Assembly (NCBI GenBank): GCA_023435895.1
Contig: JAEZLH010000023.1
Coordinates: forward strand, 41,186-105,185
Source of the DNA: Bacillota bacterium
Lineage (GTDB): Bacteria > Bacillota > Clostridia > Lachnospirales > Lachnospiraceae
Reading direction: 5' to 3'
Length of the DNA: 64,000 nucleotides
Shown here: one piece after another, positions 46,229 through 54,268 of the stretch
How positions within the stretch are numbered: the stretch's first letter is position 1
Layout of the letters: each line of letters opens with the position of its first letter
Notes under the pieces: model-generated
Told to the model about the DNA's origin: nothing
Databases searched by the model: none
Seen by the model: the letters and a program-made list of their open reading frames with translations, nothing else
Made by a program: the position numbers and the translations under genes

Positions 46229-46335
46229 AAGAAAATTTTATTAGCTCGAATAGGACATGTTTAACTGATGTAAGATAAACGCAATAGGTACAGAATAGTT
46301 TAACTGACGGAAACCCAATATTAATAAGTTTATAT

Positions 46336-46366
46336 GCACTTACATAAGCTGTAGGTGCTTTTATTT
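46336..46366 (+). terminator. Terminator near the right end of the element
   Basis: GCACTTACA pairs with TGTAGGTGC (one G-T pair) across TAAGC and is followed by TTTTATTTTATT. Confidence 0.75.
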
Positions 46367-46374
46367 TATTAATG

Positions 46375-46450
46375 TTGTAAACGTACTAGGCATATGATAT
46401 ACTAGATTCCAATCTAGTGCATTTAAATTGCAAAAATCTAGTATTAGATT
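46375..46450 (+). promoter_or_regulatory. Promoter of the right tRNA copy and inverted repeats at the element end
   Basis: -35 TTGTAA (46375-46380), 17-base spacer, -10 TATACT (46398-46403). A perfect inverted repeat ACTAGATT-CC-AATCTAGT (46401-46418) follows, and a second one AATCTA-GTAT-TAGATT (46435-46450). The same CTAGAT word forms the hairpin upstream of int at the left end. They are good candidates for integrase or excisionase arm sites. Confidence 0.6.
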
Positions 46451-46475
46451 AAGAAAAACCAGTAAAATCAATAGT

Positions 46476-46558
46476 TATAACTTAGGGATATCGCCAAACG
46501 GTAAGGCACTGGACTCTGACTCCAGCATCTCAAGGTTCGAATCCTTGTATCCCTGCTT
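46476..46558 (+). repeat. Right direct repeat (attachment site) of the element
   Basis: 83 bases identical to 17789-17871. Sequence identity ends at TATAAC on the left and at GCTT on the right. Confidence 0.88.
46484..46555 (+). tRNA. tRNA-Gln (anticodon CTG), right copy
   Basis: 72 bases identical to the left copy, complete in all four arms, with anticodon loop CTCTGAC. It has its own promoter at 46375 and terminator at 46561. Confidence 0.97.
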
Positions 46559-46560
46559 AA

Positions 46561-46588
46561 AAGTCCTTGATTTTTCAAGGACTTTTTT
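46561..46588 (+). terminator. Terminator after the right tRNA-Gln
   Basis: AAGTCCTTGA pairs perfectly with TCAAGGACTT and is followed by T. It lies outside the duplicated core and is likely the original chromosomal terminator. Confidence 0.85.
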
Positions 46589-46742
46589 CTTGTGGTGCGC
46601 CTAGCAGGCGCACATTATAATCTTATCGCTCAGACCATGAAGTAGTGCCTTTGTTTTATAGCAGGAATCTGTCCTTCCTTTATGATCAAATAGGGATGCT
46701 CTATCTGACAGGAATTTTATACGCTCGATTTTAAATTACGTA

Positions 46743-46794
46743 TTGACAAAACCGTATTACAGATGTAATATGGTTTTGTAGTACTACACTTGTA
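46743..46794 (+). promoter_or_regulatory. Promoter with two BlaI/MecI operators
   Basis: -35 TTGACA (46743-46748), 17-base spacer, -10 TAATAT (46766-46771). A perfect operator ATTACA-GA-TGTAAT (46756-46769) covers the -10. A second TACA-CT-TGTA (46785-46794) follows the start site. Both match the TACAnnTGTA operator of BlaI/MecI repressors, so the pair is self-regulated. Confidence 0.85.
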
Positions 46795-46812
46795 ATACGA
46801 AAGGAATATTTT

Positions 46813-47178
46813 ATGAATAACATATCCGATTCTGAATGGAAAGTAATGAGAGTATTGTGGAAGCATTCTCCCAGACTGGGAAGTGAAATTGTTGAGGAGC
46901 TTGAGAAAGAAACCGATTGGAATCCGAAGACAATACATACCCTAATCAGAAGGCTCGTTACAAAAGGTGCCATTGAAGCAAAAAAAGAAAATACGTTTTA
47001 TTCCTATTATGCAGTAGTTACAGAATCAGAATGCGTTAAGGAAGAGACAAAGAGCTTTCTTGAAAAATGTTTTAATGGATCGCTTAACATGTTACTGGCT
47101 AATTTTATTGAGGATGAGAAACTATCGAATAAAGAGATTGAGGAACTGGAAAACTTGTTAAAAGCAAAGAAGAGGTAA
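46813..47178 (+). CDS. BlaI/MecI family transcriptional repressor
   Basis: 121 residues. A winged-helix domain (ISDSEWKVMRVLWKH, TIHTLIRRLVTKGAI) precedes the dimerisation helices, with the usual family length. It represses its own promoter through the two operators at 46756 and 46785 and is released when cleaved after the BlaR1-type sensor fires. The sensor gene starts six bases after its stop. Ribosome site AAAGGAAT. Confidence 0.92.
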   Translation: MNNISDSEWKVMRVLWKHSPRLGSEIVEELEKETDWNPKTIHTLIRRLVTKGAIEAKKENTFYSYYAVVTESECVKEETKSFLEKCFNGSLNMLLANFIEDEKLSNKEIEELENLLKAKKR

Positions 47179-47184
47179 GACAGA

Positions 47185-48825
47185 ATGAATTATTTAACGA
47201 GTGCATTTCGCGAAATTCTATATATCGGGGCGTTATCCACTATTTTGGTTATCATGATTCTTGTGGTTAAGAAGTTATTTGGAAAGATATTAAGTCCGAA
47301 GTGGCACTATTATATTTGGATGCTTTTAGTAATTCGATTATTAATACCCACATTGCCGGAGAGCTCCTTTAGCATACTTAACCTATATTATTATTCGGTG
47401 GAGAGACTTCAGGTGAATGAGGATACCACAGGTTCACCACAAAATACACCTTCTTTCCATAACGGTGATACGGTACAAACGGGAACATCACAAGGAAAGC
47501 CGGATAACAATGTTACAAAATCATCAGATCATACAAACACGGAAAGTATAACAAATGGTACATTTCAGGAACGCTCAATGATGGAGACATTAACGTATGT
47601 GTGGCTTGTGGGAATGATTCTGTTAACCTTTTATACCCTCTTGATCAATATTATTTTTCACATCAAGATAAGAAAAACTTTTACCAAAGCTGTAAATCAG
47701 AGAGCTAATAATATTCTTGAGGAATGCAAACAAATGATAGGAATCAAAAGTAATCTATCCCTTTGGGTTACGAAAGATCTCAGGTCACCTGCTTTGTATA
47801 CTTCCTTTCATTCCGGAATACTGATTACCGATTCCTATTTGGAGCAGCTTACTGATAGGGAGATGAAATATATTTTCCTTCATGAACTGTCCCACTATAA
47901 GAGAAAAGACATTCTTGTTAACTGGGTTTTGACGTTATTACAGATCGTGTATTTCTTCCATCCTCTGGTATGGTATTCGTTTTATAAAATGCACGAAGAT
48001 TGCGAAATATCCTGTGATGCTGAAGCATTAAAGTATTTGGAGGAAGAGGAACATCAGGGATATGGAAGCACAGTAATAAAACTGATAAAGTTATTTTCAG
48101 AATCAAATTTTATACCGGTTACAGCAGGATTATGGAAGCATAAATCAAACTACAGAAGGAGAATTATTATGATAACCAATTTTAAAAAATATAAATGGTC
48201 AAACACTGTATTGACAATGATTTTAATATCGGCACTAGCACTAACCGGCTTAACTGGTTGCAAAAAAGCGGAGGTAGAAGCAAGCACCGGCCAAGGAAAT
48301 ACTTCCATCACCACAACCCCTATTCCTACAACTGCTGTAACCAAGACCCCGTTATCCAATGAGAGTGCTACTAAGACACCTTCTGTAAAGCCGGAGCCAT
48401 CAAAGGCACCAGAGAAGGAGGATACAAAGGGGGATAAGAGCCCTATTTTCTTTGGGGAGTGGGTAATCAGTAAAGTGGTTGCATACGGTCAAGTAGGGAC
48501 ATATTCAGAGGAAGATACAAAGAAATTAATCGGGAAGAGCCTGAGCTTTTCTAAAAATAGTGTGACCTGTTTTGGGGATAGTCCTGAAACCTTGAACCAG
48601 ACAGCTAAAAATCCGATATATGAGATTAACGATGTAAGCATGACAGATTTTACGGCTGACTACAGAATGACCTTTGAAATGTTAGGGCTGGAAGGAGACA
48701 GAGTTACGGAGGTGGGTGCATATGACGCTTCAGGGAATGGCTGCACCTTTTTGATAAAGAATGATAAGTCCTTAATTTTAATCGGTGGTGGAACTTATTT
48801 TGAGTTGTTAAGGAAGGCATCATAA
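47185..48825 (+). CDS. BlaR1/MecR1-type M56 metalloprotease sensor with atypical C-terminal domain
   Basis: 546 residues. Three or four N-terminal membrane helices flank the M56 protease domain, with HELSHYKRKDI (HExxH, residues 233-237) and CEISCDAEAL. Another membrane helix follows around residue 345, immediately followed by TGLTGCKKAE, which looks like a lipobox. After a Thr/Pro-rich linker there is a ~130-residue domain (FFGEWVISKVVAYG ... GCTFLIKN). It is not the penicillin-binding transpeptidase domain of classical BlaR1. Thus the signal is probably not a beta-lactam. The protease should cleave the BlaI-like repressor. Confidence 0.88.
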   Translation: MNYLTSAFREILYIGALSTILVIMILVVKKLFGKILSPKWHYYIWMLLVIRLLIPTLPESSFSILNLYYYSVERLQVNEDTTGSPQNTPSFHNGDTVQTGTSQGKPDNNVTKSSDHTNTESITNGTFQERSMMETLTYVWLVGMILLTFYTLLINIIFHIKIRKTFTKAVNQRANNILEECKQMIGIKSNLSLWVTKDLRSPALYTSFHSGILITDSYLEQLTDREMKYIFLHELSHYKRKDILVNWVLTLLQIVYFFHPLVWYSFYKMHEDCEISCDAEALKYLEEEEHQGYGSTVIKLIKLFSESNFIPVTAGLWKHKSNYRRRIIMITNFKKYKWSNTVLTMILISALALTGLTGCKKAEVEASTGQGNTSITTTPIPTTAVTKTPLSNESATKTPSVKPEPSKAPEKEDTKGDKSPIFFGEWVISKVVAYGQVGTYSEEDTKKLIGKSLSFSKNSVTCFGDSPETLNQTAKNPIYEINDVSMTDFTADYRMTFEMLGLEGDRVTEVGAYDASGNGCTFLIKNDKSLILIGGGTYFELLRKAS

Positions 48826-48874
48826 TGGCTATGATTTGTAAGGTTATTTGATGTGCTGTAGGGGCAAAATGTAG

Positions 48875-48904
48875 ATTGACAAAAGAATTGTCAATGGATA
48901 GAAT
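48875..48904 (+). promoter_or_regulatory. Promoter with operator for the XRE-cupin gene
   Basis: -35 TTGACA (48876-48881), 17-base spacer, -10 TAGAAT (48899-48904). The -35 lies inside a perfect inverted repeat ATTGACAA-AAGAA-TTGTCAAT (48875-48895), suggesting autorepression. Confidence 0.75.
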
Positions 48905-48920
48905 ATAAGAAACTAAAACA

Positions 48921-48946
48921 GAGGCGTTGGTGTGAACCAGCGCCTC
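48921..48946 (+). terminator. Hairpin in the leader of the XRE-cupin gene
   Basis: GAGGCGTTGG pairs with CCAGCGCCTC (one G-T pair) across TGTGAA. The tail TTGTAATAT is only weakly T-rich. It could be an attenuator or end signal for upstream transcripts. Confidence 0.45.
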
Positions 48947-48982
48947 TTGTAATATCTAAATTCTGTACAAGGAAGTGTGAAG

Positions 48983-49534
48983 ATGGATTACATGAATCGA
49001 AATATTGCGTTTAATTTAAAGAAGTTAAGAAAAGCGAAGCATATGAGCCTGGATGAAATGGCAGAGCAAACGGGAGTAAGTAAGAGTATGCTTGCCAATA
49101 TCGAAAGAGGAGAAGCAAATCCCTCGATTGGTTGCCTAGGAAAAATCATGAGCGGAATGAGGGTAGATTTAAAGGATTTGTTGGAACCACCAAGACAGGA
49201 TACTTATCATATACTGAAAGAAGAAATGGTTCCAACAAAGGAGTCAAAAGGTCAATATTGTATTTATACTTATTTTCCTTACGAAAGTGAACGAAAGTTT
49301 GAAGTATACGGTATGGAGATTAGTTCAGCAGGAGTCTATTATAGTGGTTCCCATGGTGAGAATACAATAGAGTATATTACCGTTTCATCAGGTACTTTAA
49401 CGCTTAAGGTTCGGGACAGAACTTATCAAATCAATGCCGGAGATGCCTTTCGGTTTGATTCGGACTCGGACCATTGGTATATGAATGAAGGGACGGAAGT
49501 AGTTAGAGTTATTGCTACCTTTAGCTTTCCGTAA
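48983..49534 (+). CDS. XRE-family regulator with cupin sensor domain
   Basis: 183 residues from ATG 48983 (AAGGAAG upstream; an in-frame GTG lies two codons earlier). The N-terminal HTH_3 (IAFNLKKLRKAKHMSLDEMA, SKSMLANIERGEANPS) is followed by a cupin_2 domain (GDAFRFDSDSDHWYMN). This architecture senses small metabolites, often amino acids or sugars, and regulates transporters or catabolic genes. It ends 14 bases inside the convergent M42 gene. Confidence 0.9.
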   Translation: MDYMNRNIAFNLKKLRKAKHMSLDEMAEQTGVSKSMLANIERGEANPSIGCLGKIMSGMRVDLKDLLEPPRQDTYHILKEEMVPTKESKGQYCIYTYFPYESERKFEVYGMEISSAGVYYSGSHGENTIEYITVSSGTLTLKVRDRTYQINAGDAFRFDSDSDHWYMNEGTEVVRVIATFSFP

Positions 49535-50564
49535 ATGTGGATACTCCAATGTAGGCTTCCACAAGCTTTAAGGTATTCTCTAACGCGCTGACATGAGTGC
49601 GTTCCATGCCATGGGATGCATGAATTCCTTGTCCGATTAATGCGCCACGGATATCATTTCCGGCAGAAAGGGCTGCAGAAACATCGGAACCATAATGAGG
49701 GAATACATCCACTACATAGTTGATATGGTTCTGCTTTGCAAGTTCAATTAAGCGGTTTGTCATTTCATAATCATAGGGACCTCTGGAGTCCTTTGCACAG
49801 ATGGATACAGCATATTCATTACCGTTCAGATCATCACCCACAACCCCCATATCAATTGCTAATAATTCATCAATTTCTTTTGGAAGATGGCTTGCACCGA
49901 ATCCAACTTCTTCATAGTTCGAAATTAAGAGTATTAAATTCTTATCCGGCAGTAGTTTGTTCTTTGACAGCTTCAATAATAGAGCCATCAAAACAGCAAC
50001 AGAAGCTTTGTCGTCTAAATGTCTGGATTTAATAAATCCCTTCTCGGTATACTGAAATTGAGCATCAAAACTAATATAATCCCCGCTGTTAATTCCAAGC
50101 GTCGCAACATCATCCTTACTTTTTATGGGTTCATCTATTCTAACAATCATATTACGTTCGGATCGTTCCAAGGTTTTTGCATCATCATAACTGTGTACGG
50201 ATGGACTTTTAGTAAGTATTGTACCGGTATAGGTTCGATTATCTCTGGTGTGAATCTTACAGTAACTTCCCTCCACACTGTGCATGGTATAGGAACCTAC
50301 CAAGGTAAAATGCAGATTGCCGTCATGATCCACGGAGCGAACCATTGCACCGAGGGTATCCACGTGAGCACTAAGACCAAGGGTTTCTTCCTGCTTGCCT
50401 TTTACGGATATTATTAAGCCTCCTTTTTTATTAAATGAACAAGTGTAGCCCAGGTGGGTTGCTTCTTTTTTAACATATTCCAAAACTTCTTTTGTAAAGC
50501 CGGAAGGACTTGGGATGTTGACAAGATCCTCTAATTTTTTAATCATGTAGTCGGTTGTGTTCAT
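49521..50564 (-). CDS. M42-family metalloaminopeptidase
   Basis: 347 residues from the ATG at 50562-50564, which follows AAAGGAGAT; a longer frame has no ribosome site. It carries the M42 (glutamyl aminopeptidase/PepA, once called endoglucanase M) signatures: NIPSPSGFT near the start, the metal-binding LSAHVDTLGAM, KSRHLDDKASV, ISNYEEVGFGAS and IDMGVVGDD, with His near ...GIHASHGMERTH. It would remove N-terminal residues from peptides in the cytoplasm using two metal ions. Its 3' end overlaps the XRE-cupin gene by 14 bases. Confidence 0.9.
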   Translation of the reverse strand: MNTTDYMIKKLEDLVNIPSPSGFTKEVLEYVKKEATHLGYTCSFNKKGGLIISVKGKQEETLGLSAHVDTLGAMVRSVDHDGNLHFTLVGSYTMHSVEGSYCKIHTRDNRTYTGTILTKSPSVHSYDDAKTLERSERNMIVRIDEPIKSKDDVATLGINSGDYISFDAQFQYTEKGFIKSRHLDDKASVAVLMALLLKLSKNKLLPDKNLILLISNYEEVGFGASHLPKEIDELLAIDMGVVGDDLNGNEYAVSICAKDSRGPYDYEMTNRLIELAKQNHINYVVDVFPHYGSDVSAALSAGNDIRGALIGQGIHASHGMERTHVSALENTLKLVEAYIGVSTFTES

Positions 50565-51110
50565 GATATCTCCTTTTTTATTCATCTAAACAATGGGTAA
50601 GTAACGAATGCTATAGAGAGAGTTTTATATACATCCTAGATAAAGTAATATCTGTATAAAAAATAATATGACCTCTCTTAGTATTCAATCAGATTCTATC
50701 ATAATTAAATAACTCAGGCAATAAGTTAACAAATGTGTAAAAATAAGGAAAAAGTGTCTGATTAATACTAATATATAGTCGAATTGGCTAGAAAAAACAG
50801 AAAAATTCCAATAAAATATATTAAATTAATAGTTGCAATGTCTGACGAATCGTAATATAATATCGATATCACGATAGCCATATCTGAAAACAATTTGAAC
50901 ATCATTTAATGAGCTAATCCGAAAAAAACATGCCAATATGCATTAAATGGAAACGAAAGGGTTTCAACGTTTATGAACCGATATCTGTTAGGTATCAGTT
51001 CATAAGGGCTGAAGCCCTTTTCTTGTATTATGCTACGGATTCCCCCGAGTGACGGATTTTATTCGAAGCCGGTAACGGAATTTGAACAAAAATAAGGAGG
51101 CAAGAAATTT
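50565..51110 (+). promoter_or_regulatory. Promoter and structured leader of the liv operon
   Basis: Promoter -35 TTGCAA (50833-50838), 17-base spacer, -10 TATAAT (50856-50861). The ~240-base leader holds GAAAC/GGTTTC, then TTATGAAC/GTTCATAA enclosing GATA/TATC, then a terminator AAGGGC-TGAA-GCCCTT followed by TT and C (51002-51023). A structured leader with a terminator before a transporter operon suggests ligand- or protein-controlled attenuation. I cannot match it to a known riboswitch. Bases 50586-50820 hold nothing I can identify. Confidence 0.6.
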
Positions 51111-52280
51111 ATGAAGAAAAGATTACTAGCAATCTTAATGGCAACAACTTTAGTTGGATCGTTGTTGACCGGATGTGGTAAGACGGAACCAAAGGCAGAC
51201 ACACCAGCTGCCACAACAGCACCAGGAGTTGAAGATAATACGATTAATATCGGTGTTGTGGCTTCTCTTACCGGCGGTAGCGCTGTATATGGTGAGGGTG
51301 CGAAAAACGCAGTAACCATGGCAGCAGAAGAAATCAATGCCAGTGACAGCAAGTTCAAAGTAAAGATTATTGATGTAGTGGATGACGGCGGTGACTCCAA
51401 GCAGGCAGTAAATGCTTACAACAGCTTAGAGCCTAAGAAACCGGAAGCAATCGTTGGTGCATTCTTCTCATCTGTAACTTTACCGATGGCTGAAATCGCT
51501 AAGGGTCAGAACATGTTACTTCTAGCAGCAGGTGCTACAAACAAGAAAGTAACTGAAGTTGGACCTACTATCTTTAGAGATTGCTTCATTGATCCTTACC
51601 AGGGCAAGATGGCAGCACAGTTTGCAAAAGAGCAGGGCGCTACAAAGGCAGCAATCATCTATGCAAAGGATGATGATTATTCTAACGGTCTTAAGGATGC
51701 ATTCGTAGAGAACGCAAAGGCTAACGGAATTGAAGTAGTTTATACCGGTGAGTGTACTACAAAGGATACTGACTTTACAGCTCAGGCTTCCCAGGCAGTT
51801 CAATCCGGCGCTGACTTCGTATTCTATCCTTGTTTCCTTGATACAGTTCCTTTGTTCGTTCAGCAGATCAGAGATGCAGGTTATAAGGGCATCATCATGG
51901 GTGGTGACGGTTGGGATGGTTCCAAAACAACCGGTATTGAATCCTCCTTTGATAAGTGCTATTTCACCAATCACTATTCCTCAGAAGATACTGCTCCTGC
52001 AGTTAAGAAGTTCGTTGACAAGTACAAAGAGAAATATGGTGAGGATACTTTAAATGCTTGTGCAGCTCTTTACTATGATGCAATTTACATGTTAGTGAAG
52101 GCAGCAGAGAATGGCGGCGGAACTGATACAGCTAAATTAGTTAAAGGTATGACAGGAATGACCTTTACTGGTGTTGGCGGAACCTTTACAATTGATGACA
52201 ATCGTAACGCAATTAAGAGTGTGGTCATTAATACATATGAAAATGGTAAGGTTAAATGGTTAAAGACCTTAAATCCGTAA
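51111..52280 (+). CDS. Branched-chain amino acid-type ABC transporter substrate-binding lipoprotein
   Basis: 389 residues. A lipoprotein signal with lipobox LLTGC (Cys near residue 22), a Thr/Ala-rich tether, then a Peripla_BP_6 (LivJ/LivK-like) fold: INIGVVASLTGGSAVYGEG, ITNxA-like MAAEEINAS, YPAD-type FAKEQGATKAAI. It captures the substrate outside the cell for the permease that follows. Canonical ligands are Leu, Ile, Val; given the downstream genes, D-Glu or 5-oxoproline-like ligands should also be considered. Ribosome site AAGGAGG. Confidence 0.92.
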   Translation: MKKRLLAILMATTLVGSLLTGCGKTEPKADTPAATTAPGVEDNTINIGVVASLTGGSAVYGEGAKNAVTMAAEEINASDSKFKVKIIDVVDDGGDSKQAVNAYNSLEPKKPEAIVGAFFSSVTLPMAEIAKGQNMLLLAAGATNKKVTEVGPTIFRDCFIDPYQGKMAAQFAKEQGATKAAIIYAKDDDYSNGLKDAFVENAKANGIEVVYTGECTTKDTDFTAQASQAVQSGADFVFYPCFLDTVPLFVQQIRDAGYKGIIMGGDGWDGSKTTGIESSFDKCYFTNHYSSEDTAPAVKKFVDKYKEKYGEDTLNACAALYYDAIYMLVKAAENGGGTDTAKLVKGMTGMTFTGVGGTFTIDDNRNAIKSVVINTYENGKVKWLKTLNP

Positions 52281-52309
52281 TGTGGAGTTAACATAGTATA
52301 AGCGGAAGA

Positions 52310-52350
52310 AGATAGGGGCTTGTTGTTTAATGCAACAGCCCCCTATCTAA
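52310..52350 (+). promoter_or_regulatory. Intercistronic hairpin after the binding-protein gene
   Basis: GATAGGGG...TTGTTG pairs with CAACAG...CCCTATC. No T tract follows, so it likely stabilises the upstream mRNA or partly attenuates, giving more binding protein than permease. Confidence 0.6.
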
Positions 52351-52376
52351 TTAAATGTTCGGAAAGCAGGTGAAGC

Positions 52377-53264
52377 ATGTCATTAATTATTCAGAGCTTA
52401 GTAAATGGACTGAATCAGGGAGCGATTTATGCCTTGGTAGCTCTTGGCTATACAATGGTTTACGGTATTATTCGTATGATAAACTTTGCTCACGGTGATT
52501 TCATCATGGTGGGCAGTTATACATTATTTTATACAATTCCTATGATGACAAGAGCCGGTATGCCGGCTTGGATGGCAGTATTCATTGCGATTGTAGTGTG
52601 TACCGTAGTGGGTGTTTTAGTTGAAGTGATTGCGTACAGGCCGGTAAGAAAGGCCGGAGCAATGACAGCACTGATTACTGCACTTGCAATGAGCCTTTTC
52701 TTAGAGAATTTAGCAATGGTAATATTTGGCGGAAATCCAAAAATCAGTGCACCAATTTTTAAATTACCAGCACTTAAAGTTGGTGATGTACAATTACAAT
52801 GGAAAAATCTACTTACGTTGGCAATCGGTATTATTATTATGATTGCTTTACAGTTATTTATAAAGAAAACAAAAATGGGTAAAGCCATGAGAGCGGTACC
52901 TCAGGATAAGCAGGCCTCCACTCTGATGGGTATCAAAGTAAATACAATTATCACGACTACCTTTGCAATTGGTTCAGCATTGGCAGCTGTGGCTGCGTTG
53001 ATGTATAGCAGTACTTATCTTAGAAGTACTACAGATATGGGTAGTATGATGGGTCTGAAAGCGTTCATCGCTGCAGTTATCGGAGGAATTGGAAGTATTC
53101 CGGGAGCTATGCTCGGTGGTCTGTTAGTTGGCTTAGTTGAAATATTAGTTAAGGTGTATATTGCTCCGGGCTGGTATGAAGCGATAACTTACAGCTTGTT
53201 AATCATAGTACTTATCGTGAAGCCATCTGGTATTCTTGGTAAGAGTATAGGCGAGAAAGTGTAG
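52377..53264 (+). CDS. livH: ABC transporter permease LivH
   Basis: 295 residues with about eight membrane spans. The LivH/LivM signatures are present: GLNQGAIYALVALGYTMVYG at the start, MINFAHGDF, and the EAA-like loop RAVPQDKQASTLMGI. It forms the heteromeric channel with LivM. Start at ATG 52377 behind CAGGTG. It lies eight bases before livM. Confidence 0.93.
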   Translation: MSLIIQSLVNGLNQGAIYALVALGYTMVYGIIRMINFAHGDFIMVGSYTLFYTIPMMTRAGMPAWMAVFIAIVVCTVVGVLVEVIAYRPVRKAGAMTALITALAMSLFLENLAMVIFGGNPKISAPIFKLPALKVGDVQLQWKNLLTLAIGIIIMIALQLFIKKTKMGKAMRAVPQDKQASTLMGIKVNTIITTTFAIGSALAAVAALMYSSTYLRSTTDMGSMMGLKAFIAAVIGGIGSIPGAMLGGLLVGLVEILVKVYIAPGWYEAITYSLLIIVLIVKPSGILGKSIGEKV

Positions 53265-53272
53265 GTGCAGAC

Positions 53273-54268
53273 ATGGAACTTTTAAAGAATAAAAAATGGA
53301 CTTACCTAATTAATTTTATTGGAGTTATTGTATTATTTCTTGCATTTACATTATTGTTTCAATCCGGTGCATTAGGTACAAGAACAAATTATATCAAGGG
53401 TATTTTCACAACCGCATGCTATACCATTATCATGGTAGCATCCTTGAACCTTTTAACAGGATATATGGGTGAGTTTTCACTGGGACATGCAGGATTTATG
53501 TCAGTGGGAGCCTATGCTTCCGCAATCGTTACCAATCAATTGGTGGGTAGAGGAATTCCAAATATTGTTTTATTTATTATCGCATTATTAGTAGGTGGTA
53601 TTGCCGCTGCAATTACCGGTACCTTAGTAGGTATTCCTGCACTCCGATTGAGAGGAGATTATTTGGCAATTGTAACGGTTGCCTTTGCAGAAATTATTCG
53701 AGTTGCATTTTGTAACTTCTCATTCACCGGTGGCGGTAGAACCATGAGTGGTATCACAAAGCTTTCCAGCTTTACCTGGTGTTTTTGGGTTATGGTAATC
53801 TGCGTGACTATTATGTATATGTATGTTCGCTCCAGATATGGCCGTACAGTTATCGCTATTCGTGAAGATTACATAGCAGCCAGTGCCAGCGGTATTAATG
53901 TAACTTATTATAAAGTTTTGACCTTTACGATCTCTGCATTCTTTGCAGGTATCGGTGGTGCAATGTATGCTCACTATATGACGGCGATGATTCCAACTAA
54001 CTTTAACTTTATGTATTCTGCAGAGTTTTTAACAGAGGTTATTATTGGTGGTACAGGATCACTGACAGGTTCCATACTTGGTGCAAGCTTCTTGTCTGCA
54101 TTACCAGAAGCTATGAGAGAATTTGCACAGTATAGAATGCTGGCTTATTCCATCGTCCTTGTTCTGGTTATGATCTTTAAACCCAGCGGTATCTTTGGAA
54201 CTTATGAATTCTCATTAACAGGCACTCTTTCGAAATTATTTGACAAAAAGAAGAAGGAGGTTAAATAA
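53273..54268 (+). CDS. livM: ABC transporter permease LivM
   Basis: 331 residues with nine to ten membrane spans and the LivM patterns NLLTGYMGEFSLGHAGFM, LRLRGDYLAIVTVAFAEI and the EAA-like IREDYIAASASGINV. It pairs with LivH. The stop overlaps the livG start (TAATG), so translation is coupled. Confidence 0.93.
   Translation: MELLKNKKWTYLINFIGVIVLFLAFTLLFQSGALGTRTNYIKGIFTTACYTIIMVASLNLLTGYMGEFSLGHAGFMSVGAYASAIVTNQLVGRGIPNIVLFIIALLVGGIAAAITGTLVGIPALRLRGDYLAIVTVAFAEIIRVAFCNFSFTGGGRTMSGITKLSSFTWCFWVMVICVTIMYMYVRSRYGRTVIAIREDYIAASASGINVTYYKVLTFTISAFFAGIGGAMYAHYMTAMIPTNFNFMYSAEFLTEVIIGGTGSLTGSILGASFLSALPEAMREFAQYRMLAYSIVLVLVMIFKPSGIFGTYEFSLTGTLSKLFDKKKKEVK

Larger units (their letters stand above)
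17789..46558. mobile_element. Integrated genetic element bounded by duplicated tRNA-Gln
   Basis: Two identical 83-bp direct repeats (17789-17871 and 46476-46558), each holding a full tRNA-Gln(CTG), bracket about 28.7 kb of DNA that is visibly more AT-rich than either flank. A tyrosine integrase starts 140 bases inside the left repeat. Inside are a serine recombinase, a replication-like segment with iterons, repressor-like genes, repeats, decayed gene copies and probable defence cargo. I find no relaxase, coupling protein, type IV secretion or phage structural gene, so it is not a self-transmissible ICE or complete prophage by itself. Confidence 0.88.

Noticed and set aside
17789..46558. Complete prophage or conjugative element
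   Set aside because: No capsid, tail, portal, terminase, relaxase, VirD4/FtsK-like or type IV secretion gene could be seen; only recombinases, replication-like and cargo genes.
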